This document shows, in pieces, positions 8,860 through 16,169 of a DNA stretch of 64,000 nt (positions are counted from its first letter, which is position 1; the number at the start of each line of letters is the position of its first letter). The translations under genes and the position numbers were made by a program. Below the pieces are notes generated by a model. That model worked only from the letters and a program-made list of their open reading frames with translations. It did not search any database and had not been told where the DNA came from. Source of the stretch: Terriglobia bacterium (GTDB lineage Bacteria; Acidobacteriota; Terriglobia; Bryobacterales; UBA6623); the NCBI GenBank assembly GCA_009841225.1, contig VXMF01000024.1, forward strand, positions 1 through 64,000. The letters run 5' to 3'.

Positions 8860-10110
8860 ATGCAAATCGAGAAGTATACCTTTGGAGTCGGCGACCGATT
8901 CGCTCACCAAGCACGACCGCAGCTGCGGGCCTGCATGCTGGCCGCAGAGCATGGCGTAGAGGTGATCCCGACCTGGAACAAGTCCCACCGTGAGCACCTC
9001 ATAGTCGGCACCCAGCCCCCCAGCGTGCGGGCTGCGGCGGACGAGGCCGTCCGCGAGCTGGGCTGGAGCAAGGCCTACTACGTCGATGCCGACCACATCA
9101 ACCTCGACACGGTCGACGGCTACGTTGACACGAGCGACTTCTTCACGCTCGACGTCGCGTATGCCATCGGCAAGCCCGCCGAGAAGGCGGCGGTCGACGC
9201 CTTGATCGGCGGCCATCCCGAGCTCATCGGCAAGATCGAGATCGAGGGCATCGACGAGGCCTTTGAAACCTCCAAGGAGAGCGTCGAGCGCACTGCGGCC
9301 CAGTTCTTGTTCGCCGTGCAAGAGGCGGGTCGAATCTACCGGCACATCGAATCCGCCAAGGGCAGCGGGAACTTCGTCACCGAGGTCTCGATGGACGAGA
9401 CCGACGATCCGCAGACTCCTGCCGAACTATTGGTCATCCTCGCGGCCATCGCCGACGAGGGCATCCCGATCCAGACGATCGCGCCGAAATTCACGGGCCG
9501 ATTCAACAAGGGCGTCGACTATGTCGGCGACACGGACCAGTTCAACAAGGAGTTCTCGGACGACATGGCCGTCATCCGCCACGCTGTGCGGGAGTACGGC
9601 CTGCCCGCAGGCCTGAAACTCAGCGTCCACTCGGGCTCGGACAAGTTCTCGATCTATGACGCCATTCGCAGTGGCACCCGCAAGTTCGGGGCGGGAGTCC
9701 ACGTCAAGACCGCGGGCACCAACTGGCTCGAAGAACTGATCGGCCTAGCCGAGGGCGGCGGCGAGGGCTTGGCACTGGCCAAGGACGTGTACTCGGCGGC
9801 CCATGAAGCGCGTGAGGCGCTATGCGCCCCATACTCGGCCGTCATCGACATCGACGCCGGCAAGCTTCCGGCCCCGGCAGAGGTCGCTGGATGGGATGCC
9901 GTCCAATACACCTCAGCGCTGCGGCACGACCAGAGTTGCCCGCAATTCAACCGCCACGTACGACAGCTCCTCCACGTGGGCTACAAGATCGCGGCCAAGA
10001 TGGGCGACCGCTACCTCCGCATGCTCGGCGAGTGCGAGGAGACGATCTCCAAGAACGTGACCGAGAATCTCTACGAGAGACACATCAAGCCGCTGTTCCT
10101 CGAGCCCTGA
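8860..10110 (+). CDS. uxaE: Tagaturonate epimerase family protein
   Basis: UxaE-type enzymes convert D-tagaturonate to D-fructuronate, the step after uronate isomerase in galacturonate use. The protein is 416 aa. It shows the family N-terminal block FGVGDRFAHQARPQL, then YYVDADHINLDT with a probable metal-binding Asp/His pair, EVSMDETDDPQTP, APKFTGRFNKGVDYVGD and LSVHSGSDKFSIY with a histidine. The ATG start follows GGATGG; a TTG six codons upstream is the alternative. The uxaC gene lies 4.6 kb downstream on the same strand and supports the assignment. Substrate specificity is inferred from family and context. Confidence 0.8.
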   Translation: MQIEKYTFGVGDRFAHQARPQLRACMLAAEHGVEVIPTWNKSHREHLIVGTQPPSVRAAADEAVRELGWSKAYYVDADHINLDTVDGYVDTSDFFTLDVAYAIGKPAEKAAVDALIGGHPELIGKIEIEGIDEAFETSKESVERTAAQFLFAVQEAGRIYRHIESAKGSGNFVTEVSMDETDDPQTPAELLVILAAIADEGIPIQTIAPKFTGRFNKGVDYVGDTDQFNKEFSDDMAVIRHAVREYGLPAGLKLSVHSGSDKFSIYDAIRSGTRKFGAGVHVKTAGTNWLEELIGLAEGGGEGLALAKDVYSAAHEAREALCAPYSAVIDIDAGKLPAPAEVAGWDAVQYTSALRHDQSCPQFNRHVRQLLHVGYKIAAKMGDRYLRMLGECEETISKNVTENLYERHIKPLFLEP

Positions 10111-10150
10111 CCGCTCGAAGCCGAGATTCCGCGCCTCCCGGGAGAGCCCA

Positions 10151-10975
10151 GTGCAGAAAGACGTGACCGGAACGAACGAGCCGTTCCACGGCACCAGCCC
10201 GCTGCTGGCACCGCACGAACCCCGGCCTTACCGGATTGCGAACGCCGACGGCCGGGCGCCGCTGCTGTTCACCTGCGACCACGCGTCATGGGCGGTTCCA
10301 GAGAGCCTCGAAAGCCTAGGCTTGCAAGCAAGCGACCTGCAGCGCCACATCGGCTGGGACCGCGGCGCGGCCGAGGCAACCGTCCGGCTTGCGAAGCGAT
10401 TCGACGCACCGGCGATCATGACACGCTATTCGAGACTCGTGATCGACTGCAACCGCACGCCGCGCAGTCCGGGATCGATCCCCGAGACGAGCGACGGCAC
10501 GACGATCCCGGGAAACCTAGGCCTGTCGCAGTCTGAGGCGGAAAGGCGCGAAGACGCACTGTTCAAGCCCTATCATGCCGCGATCGCCGAACTGCTGCAA
10601 AAGATGCGCGAGGGCGGAGCAACACCGATCTACATCGCCATGCATACGTTCACTCCACGGATGAACGGCTTCAAGCGCCCGTGGCACTTCGGCGTCCTTT
10701 GGGACCGAGACACCACCCTGGCCCAGCAGCTGATAGCAGAGCTGAAGCGCAATTCCGGCATCGTGGTCGGCGACAACCAGCCCTATTCGGCCCAAGGAAA
10801 GTTCGATTTCTCTCGGATGCACCACGCCTCAACTGCGGGACTGCCTTACGCCTTGGTGGAGATCCGCGAGGACTTGCTGGCCAGTCCACGCAGGATCACA
10901 TATTTCTCAAACATGCTCGGCGATGCCCTGGAACGGGCCTTTGAAGCTGCCCAGTGCGACTGGCAGGTGCTCTAG
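10151..10975 (+). CDS. N-formylglutamate amidohydrolase family protein
   Basis: 274-aa zinc hydrolase of the HutG/N-formylglutamate deformylase family. It shows FTCDHASWAVP (about 40-50, with metal-binding Asp-His), HIGWDRGAAEA, SRLVIDCNRT, YIAMHTFTPRMNG and ALVEIREDLL. No other histidine-degradation gene is nearby, so a Hut role is not supported. Instead the stop codon directly abuts the GTG of a carboxylate-amine ligase, indicating a coupled pair that probably acts on the same amide-containing metabolite. It starts at GTG with GGGAGAG upstream. Confidence 0.9.
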   Translation: MQKDVTGTNEPFHGTSPLLAPHEPRPYRIANADGRAPLLFTCDHASWAVPESLESLGLQASDLQRHIGWDRGAAEATVRLAKRFDAPAIMTRYSRLVIDCNRTPRSPGSIPETSDGTTIPGNLGLSQSEAERREDALFKPYHAAIAELLQKMREGGATPIYIAMHTFTPRMNGFKRPWHFGVLWDRDTTLAQQLIAELKRNSGIVVGDNQPYSAQGKFDFSRMHHASTAGLPYALVEIREDLLASPRRITYFSNMLGDALERAFEAAQCDWQVL

Positions 10976-12112
10976 GTGCCACTGCCCGAACCAAGCTTCA
11001 GCATCGGAATCGAAGAGGAGTACCTGCTCGTCAACCGCGAGTCGCGCGATCTGGTTGACGAACCGCCGCCCGCGCTCGTCGAAGCGTTCGAGACGCATCT
11101 GAAGGGCCACTTCAGCACGGAGATGCTGCGTACCCAGGTGGAAGTGGGCACGTCGGTCTGCCAGACGATCGAGGAGGTTCGCGAGGAGGTCACGCGCCTG
11201 CGGCGCACGGTGGCCGACCTGTCGGCGGAGCACGGCCTGGCCCCGATCGCCGCATCGACCCATCCGTTCGCCCGCTGGAAGGACCAAAAGCGCACGGACA
11301 AGGAACGCTACCACGTGCTGCAACAGGACATGCAGCTGGTCGCCGACAGGCTGCTGATCTGCGGCATGCACGTGCATGTCGGCATTGAGGACGACAATCT
11401 CCGGATCGACACGCTCAACCAGGTCGCGTATTTCCTGCCGCACCTGCTGGCCCTGAGCACCTCGTCCCCGTTCTGGGAGGGCACGGACACCGGCCTGCGC
11501 GCCTACCGCCTGTGCGTATTCGACGAGCTTCCGCGCACCGGACTGCCCGAACGCTTCGAGAGCTACGGGGAGTACCGCCGAGCCGTCGATCTGATGATTT
11601 CGGCGGGCTTGCTAGAAGACGCAACGAAGATCTGGTGGGACGTCAGGCCAAGCGCGCGGTTCCCCACCTTGGAGATGCGCATCACGGACGTGTGCACGCG
11701 GGTTGAAGACGCGATCTGCTGCGCGGCATACTACCGCTGCCTGTGCCGCATGCTGTATCGCTTGCGGCGCGACAACCAGCGCTGGCGGGTCTATGCGCGC
11801 ATGCTCGTCGATGAGAATCGCTGGCGCGCGCAGCGCTATGGCGTGGATCGCGGCATGGTCGACTTCGGTCGCGGCGAGATTGTGCCCTTCGCGGACCTTA
11901 TGGAAGAGCTGATCACGATCCTAGGCGACGATTCCGAGTACTTCGACTGTGTCGCCGAGATCGAGCACGCCCGCACGATCATTTCCCGAGGCACCAGCTC
12001 GCATCAGCAGCTCGAGACGTATCGGCAGGCGATCGATTCCGGTGCCACGCACGAAGAGGCGCTCACACGGGTGGTGGACTGGCTGATCGAGGCCACCGTG
12101 GCGGGTGTCTAG
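10976..12112 (+). CDS. Carboxylate-amine ligase (GCS2/YbdK-like)
   Basis: ATP-dependent ligase of the glutamate-cysteine ligase type 2 family, 378 aa. FSIGIEEEYLLV (about 8-19) is the nucleotide/metal-binding opening. QVEVGTSVCQT, ICGMHVHVGIEDDN (about 121-134) and WWDVRPSARFPTLEMRITDVC are family hallmarks. It joins an amine to a carboxylate, typically glutamate, but the true partner amine is unknown for YbdK-like members. The GTG start lies directly after the stop of the formylglutamate hydrolase (zero spacing), which implies translational coupling. Confidence 0.9.
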   Translation: MPLPEPSFSIGIEEEYLLVNRESRDLVDEPPPALVEAFETHLKGHFSTEMLRTQVEVGTSVCQTIEEVREEVTRLRRTVADLSAEHGLAPIAASTHPFARWKDQKRTDKERYHVLQQDMQLVADRLLICGMHVHVGIEDDNLRIDTLNQVAYFLPHLLALSTSSPFWEGTDTGLRAYRLCVFDELPRTGLPERFESYGEYRRAVDLMISAGLLEDATKIWWDVRPSARFPTLEMRITDVCTRVEDAICCAAYYRCLCRMLYRLRRDNQRWRVYARMLVDENRWRAQRYGVDRGMVDFGRGEIVPFADLMEELITILGDDSEYFDCVAEIEHARTIISRGTSSHQQLETYRQAIDSGATHEEALTRVVDWLIEATVAGV

Positions 12113-12171
12113 GGCGAGTCCCGGCGCCCCGAGCACGCACTGACCAGTTCCGGCTGGTACACAATTAACTG

Positions 12172-12197
12172 GACCCGTTCGGGCGACCGACCGGGTC
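12172..12197 (+). terminator. Possible hairpin terminator after the ligase gene
   Basis: Stem GACCCG/CGGGTC with a 14-nt loop, about 60 bases after the ligase stop. There is no T-run, so only a weak candidate. Confidence 0.25.
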
Positions 12198-12308
12198 AAG
12201 ATCTGCAAGTTGCTGTTAACCCATCAGCCGGAAACGCTGTTTTGCTAAGTGAGGAGCGCATCAAGCCAGCGTTGGCCCACCCGCCGCTCCCGAGGAGACT
12301 CGAAAACA

Positions 12309-12782
12309 ATGCCGCTTGGATCTGTCTTGATTCCGATTGCCTTCTTTGCCATGATCACCGTGCTGGTTTGGTTGGGCACCGTATCCCGGCGACGGGACAC
12401 TGACCGCAGAGCCGAACTGCTCCGGCAGCTCATCGACAAGTTCTCGACTGGAGAGGCTTTCGCCCAAGCCATGCAAAGCCCGGAAGGCTCGAAGCTTGCC
12501 GACGCTCTGTCGCTCTCACGAGAGCAACCCAAGCGGGCGTGGGTTGGTCTGTTCGTGCCCGGCTCGATTCTGACCGCCCTCGGGCTTGGATTCGTCGGGC
12601 TGTCACTCATGATGGATGACGTCTATAGAATCCCAGCAGTCGTCATCGGTTCGGTGGGGGTTGCCCTCCTAGTGTCAAGCTACGTGGCCTGGCGCGCGGA
12701 CCGAGACGACACAGATGCAAGCGGCGGGGGCGACGATGTCACTCCACCCCAATCCAGTGTTTCTGGCCCGGATGCCCCGTAG
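12309..12782 (+). CDS. Small two-segment membrane protein upstream of an ECF sigma factor
   Basis: 157 aa, not recognised by name. The N-terminal transmembrane segment is about residues 4-21 (GSVLIPIAFFAMITVLVWLG). A charged cytoplasmic stretch with RRRDTDRRAELLRQLIDKFSTGEAF follows. A second hydrophobic region (about 80-130) contains two closely spaced helices. It resembles the DUF6249-type proteins often found beside sigma-70 genes. The start ATG has GAGGAGA upstream. It lies 29 bases before the sigma factor and probably belongs to the same operon, perhaps as a sensor or anti-sigma partner (inference). Confidence 0.7.
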   Translation: MPLGSVLIPIAFFAMITVLVWLGTVSRRRDTDRRAELLRQLIDKFSTGEAFAQAMQSPEGSKLADALSLSREQPKRAWVGLFVPGSILTALGLGFVGLSLMMDDVYRIPAVVIGSVGVALLVSSYVAWRADRDDTDASGGGDDVTPPQSSVSGPDAP

Positions 12783-12811
12783 CTCGAAGCCGACCGCCGA
12801 ATACGGGTTCA

Positions 12812-13324
12812 ATGCCGCAAGTGGAGTCCGATGCCGAAGGCTTTGAACAGTTCTATGGGGCCACGGCCGCACAGATCCGGGCCTACCTCGCACGGCACTG
12901 CAGCGACCGCGATGCGATCGACGACCTGTTCCAGACGACCTACAGCAAGTTCTTGCGCAGTCGCATGGCCAAGACGCCGCAAGCGGTTGAAGCAAAGGCG
13001 TACCTTTACCGGATCGCATCAAACGTCATTGCGGACCACGGCCGCGCACTGCAACGGGCAGCACGGTTCGAAGCGTCTGCCAGACAGCCGGTCGCCCAAC
13101 TGCGAGCGACATCTGCGTTGGAGAGCATCGAACTACGTGAGGCGCTGGCCAATCTCTCTAAGCGCGAGCAGCAGCTCCTCTGGCTCGTCTATGCGGAGGG
13201 TTTCTCGCACAGGGAGGTTGCCAGCATCATGAAGCTCAGCCAAGCCAGCGTGCGAGTGTTGACCTTTCGCGCCCGCAAGAAGCTCAAACGCATCCTAGTC
13301 CCGGGAGAGGACACCAGTTCATGA
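12812..13324 (+). CDS. ECF-type RNA polymerase sigma factor
   Basis: 170-aa sigma-70 family protein with region 2 (FYGATAAQIRAYLARHCSDRDAIDDLFQ then AYLYRIASNVIADH) and region 4 (ELREALANLSKREQQLLWLVYAEGFSHREVASIM then SVRVLTFRARKKLKRIL). It lacks regions 1 and 3, as expected for an extracytoplasmic-function sigma. Its TGA overlaps the ATG of the next gene (ATGA), so the two are coupled. It is bracketed by two small membrane proteins, the usual context for a membrane-regulated sigma. Confidence 0.9.
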   Translation: MPQVESDAEGFEQFYGATAAQIRAYLARHCSDRDAIDDLFQTTYSKFLRSRMAKTPQAVEAKAYLYRIASNVIADHGRALQRAARFEASARQPVAQLRATSALESIELREALANLSKREQQLLWLVYAEGFSHREVASIMKLSQASVRVLTFRARKKLKRILVPGEDTSS

Positions 13325-13695
13325 AGCCCCTTCGCAGCTTGAGCGCACCGCACGAGAATCCTCGGGACGCTGTACGAGATCTGCTCACGCAGGCGTTCTC
13401 CCGGGAAATCGAGGCGCAACGAGACCAGATCCCAAGTGCCCAGTCGATTCTGCTGGTCGCTCAATTTGAAGCGAAGATCCGTCGGCGCTCTCGGGCTGAC
13501 GCGCTCTTGGCTTGGACTCGTCCACTAATGCTCAGTTCCGTCGCCGGACTACTAGCATTCTGGTGGAGTCGCATTGCGGTCGCACCGCTAGAACTGGCCG
13601 TCGTAGCCGAGCCGTGGATGCAAGCCACCGGACTGGCTACGCTATTGTTTGCGATGGCGTTCGGCTGGACTCGGATGCTGCTGCGGACCGGCTGA
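13321..13695 (+). CDS. Small membrane protein coupled to the sigma factor
   Basis: 124 aa. The N-terminal half is a charged cytoplasmic stretch. Two hydrophobic helices follow, at about 68-84 (LMLSSVAGLLAFWWSRI) and 100-117 (MQATGLATLLFAMAFGW). The 4-bp overlap with the sigma gene and the cytoplasmic-domain-plus-membrane layout fit an anti-sigma factor. No zinc-binding HxxxCxxC motif is present, so a ZAS-type anti-sigma is excluded. Function inferred from position only. Confidence 0.65.
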   Translation: MKPLRSLSAPHENPRDAVRDLLTQAFSREIEAQRDQIPSAQSILLVAQFEAKIRRRSRADALLAWTRPLMLSSVAGLLAFWWSRIAVAPLELAVVAEPWMQATGLATLLFAMAFGWTRMLLRTG

Positions 13696-13859
13696 CCCAC
13701 TGGGCAGCCTCGGCCGCTATATGAGTACTCCGCGCCATGCTGCAACGCCCAGACCAGAATCTATGCGTTGCCCTCGTAGGTATTGGCGCTCGCGCCGGGG
13801 CGCGGCAACCCTAAGTGCATAGTGGCAGGTCGTTGGCCGACAGTGACGGGAACGGGGTC
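13696..13859. other. Intergenic region, nothing recognised
   Basis: 164 bases between converging genes. No gene, no clear terminator and no partner toxin gene for the AbiEi-like protein. Confidence 0.5.
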
Positions 13860-14456
13860 CTAGGCACGGGCCACCAACCTGCTGATCGGCTCCGCAAGCC
13901 ACGCGGGCAGGACCGCACGGGCACTAGCGAGTTCCGCAAGGTCATCGTCTGAAATCCGAGGAGCCAGTCGATCCAATCCGTCATCCACCTCTTCGGGCCC
14001 CAGCCAAGCGAGGGCCCGGACGATATTGCCAGCAAGCCGATTCGGAGCGACCAGCTGCCAGCGTGGAGCATGTCGCAAAACCACCGGCTGGCCGTCGATC
14101 CAGAGTTTACGACTAGGCCCGGAGGTCAGATAGACCAGTTGCACGGGCACCTGCGTCGTCAGGCCGAGGACATTGGCAGCGCCGCCGCCGCAAGGGACGA
14201 TGACCTCGCCCCACAACTTCGATAGCGATGGGATCACTCTCTCGATGGCAGGCGAGCATTCGCCGAATCGTGTCTCAACCGGTCGCATGTAGACCCCCTG
14301 GCAGATCCGCATGAGCCGCCCGCGGCGAGCAAGCCGGGACAACGCCTGGTCGACCGCCGCACGATTGCCTAGATGCAACAACGCGTTGGGGCAGAGGGGT
14401 GCGCCTTCGGGCAGAGTCGCCGCATAGTCTTCGATCTGACGAGGTAAGCCGGGCAT
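13860..14456 (-). CDS. DUF6088/AbiEi-like antitoxin protein
   Basis: 198 aa. The N-terminal winged-helix-like part (LGNRAAVDQALSRLARRGRLMRICQGVYMRP, about 29-59) is the typical AbiEi/DUF6088 antitoxin domain. The following half (ERVIPSLSKLWGEVIVPCGGGAANVLGLTTQVPVQLVYLTSG) matches the DUF6088 C-terminal part. In type IV toxin-antitoxin systems this protein represses the operon and opposes an AbiEii nucleotidyltransferase. No such gene follows here: the 3' side holds 164 noncoding bases and then the end of an opposing gene. The start has AGAGG about 9 bases upstream. Confidence 0.8.
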   Translation of the reverse strand: MPGLPRQIEDYAATLPEGAPLCPNALLHLGNRAAVDQALSRLARRGRLMRICQGVYMRPVETRFGECSPAIERVIPSLSKLWGEVIVPCGGGAANVLGLTTQVPVQLVYLTSGPSRKLWIDGQPVVLRHAPRWQLVAPNRLAGNIVRALAWLGPEEVDDGLDRLAPRISDDDLAELASARAVLPAWLAEPISRLVARA

Positions 14457-14476
14457 GATGGTCTGCCTCTAGTGAT

Positions 14477-14502
14477 GTCAGAAATATGATAGCAGAACTG
14501 AC
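14477..14502 (-). promoter_or_regulatory. Possible operator of the DUF6088 gene
   Basis: Inverted repeat GTCAG-(16 nt)-CTGAC lies about 20-45 bases upstream of the antitoxin-like gene. It brackets an AT-rich stretch that contains TATCAT on the minus strand. AbiEi proteins bind inverted repeats at this position, hence the suggestion. Confidence 0.35.
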
Positions 14503-14714
14503 GGACCGATAGAAGGTTGAGGCCGCCCATGGAATCTTGCCGGACATGATGGAGAACATCGTCGGATGGCAATTGGTCTTCGCCATTGCCATCCATCCAC
14601 GCGTGGCTGAAATGAATGTTGATGGACGGAATCTTACGGGAATGCCCCGAATTGCTCCTGCGGCCGTGGCGGGTCGCCTTGTGCGTATGATGGGAATTGC
14701 ACCAGAGCAGCCGG

Positions 14715-16121
14715 ATGTCCTTTATCCACGACGACTTCTTACTCCAGACCGAGCACGCCAAGCGGCTCTACAACGGCTATGCCAAGGGCGAGCCCATCCT
14801 TGACTACCACTGCCACCTGCCGCCCGAGGACGTGGCTTCCAACCGGCAGTTCCAGAACTTGTTCGAGATCTGGCTCGAAGGAGACCACTACAAATGGCGC
14901 GCCATGCGCGCCAACGGCGTGGACGAAGCCTATTGCACGGGCGAGGCCGACCCGCACGACAAGTTCTTGGCGTGGGCCAAGACCATGCCGCATACGTTGC
15001 GCAACCCTCTCTACCATTGGAGCCATCTTGAGCTGAAGCGCTATTTCGGCTTCGACGGCCTACTCGACGAGTCCAATGCCGAAGAAGTCTGGCAGCTCTG
15101 CAACGACAAACTGGCGACCGAAGAATTCAGGGTGTTCGGCATTCTTCGCAGGTTCGATGTCCGAGCGCTGTGCACCACGGACGATCCGACAGATGACCTG
15201 TCACACCACCGAGCGATCGCCGAATCGGACCTCGAAACCAAGGTCTATCCAGCCTTCCGCCCGGACAAGGCGTTGACAGTGAACCAACCGGACACGTTTA
15301 ACGCCTGGCTAGCGAAGCTCGAGCAAGCTGCCAACCTCAAGATCAGCTCCTTCCAAGACTTCCTGTCCGCCCTGGAACAGCGGCACGACTTCTTTGACCA
15401 GATGGGCTGCCGCCTCTCAGACCACGGCTTGGATCACGCCTTCTGCAACTTTCCCGCTCAGTCACATGCCAGCACGATCTTCGACGCGGCGCGGCGCGGG
15501 CTTGCCGCCTCCGCAGCCGAGCACGGCCAGTTTGCCGCGTTCATGATGCTGTACTTCGGCCAGCTGGATTCCGCCAAGGGCTGGACCAAGCAAATGCATC
15601 TCGGCGCGCGCCGCAACAACAACACGCGGGGATTCCGCGCCGCCGGCGCGGACACGGGCTTCGATTCGATCGGAGACTGGCCCCAAGTGGACGCCCTAGG
15701 GCGGTACCTAGACCGCCTCGACCACGAAGACGCGCTGCCGCGCCTGATCTTGTATAACAACAACCCAAACGACAACTACACCTTCGCGACCATGCTGGGC
15801 AACTTCCAAGACGGCAAGATCCCGGGCAAGATGCAATTCGGCTCGGGTTGGTGGTACCTCGACCAGAAGGAGGCGATGGAGTGGCAGTTGAACTGCCTGT
15901 CCAACGTCGGCCTGCTGTCCCGCTTCGTGGGCATGCTGACGGATTCACGCTCATTCATGTCCTATCCACGCCACGAATACTTCCGCCGCGTGCTGTGCAA
16001 CCTGCTCGGCAATGACATGGTCAAGGGTGAGATTCCGAACGACGAAGCGCTCGTGGGCGATCTGGTTCAGCGGCTGTGCTTCCGCAACGTTCGTGACTAC
16101 CTCGCGCTCGCTGGTGTCTAA
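14715..16121 (+). CDS. uxaC: Uronate isomerase (glucuronate/galacturonate isomerase)
   Basis: UxaC of the amidohydrolase superfamily interconverts D-galacturonate/tagaturonate and D-glucuronate/fructuronate in the cytoplasm. The protein is 468 aa, the normal family length. The metal-binding HxH is in DYHCHLPPED (His32, His34). Further hallmarks are WLEGDHYKWRAMRANGV, LCTTDDPTDDL, LSDHGLDH, MQLHLGA-type MHLGARRNNN, GFDSIGDWPQ and MLTDSRSFMSYPRHEYFRR. The ATG start is preferred over an upstream TTG because the sequence from the ATG matches the family N-terminus. Functional partner of uxaE upstream, although five unrelated genes intervene. Confidence 0.96.
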   Translation: MSFIHDDFLLQTEHAKRLYNGYAKGEPILDYHCHLPPEDVASNRQFQNLFEIWLEGDHYKWRAMRANGVDEAYCTGEADPHDKFLAWAKTMPHTLRNPLYHWSHLELKRYFGFDGLLDESNAEEVWQLCNDKLATEEFRVFGILRRFDVRALCTTDDPTDDLSHHRAIAESDLETKVYPAFRPDKALTVNQPDTFNAWLAKLEQAANLKISSFQDFLSALEQRHDFFDQMGCRLSDHGLDHAFCNFPAQSHASTIFDAARRGLAASAAEHGQFAAFMMLYFGQLDSAKGWTKQMHLGARRNNNTRGFRAAGADTGFDSIGDWPQVDALGRYLDRLDHEDALPRLILYNNNPNDNYTFATMLGNFQDGKIPGKMQFGSGWWYLDQKEAMEWQLNCLSNVGLLSRFVGMLTDSRSFMSYPRHEYFRRVLCNLLGNDMVKGEIPNDEALVGDLVQRLCFRNVRDYLALAGV

Positions 16122-16169
16122 GGGGTACAGGAGAGCGGTGGCTGCGGATTGGACGCGGCCCGGTCCATC

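Noticed and set aside
14537..14803. Small plus-strand frame overlapping uxaC
   Set aside because: No homology, and it overlaps the secure uxaC start in another frame.
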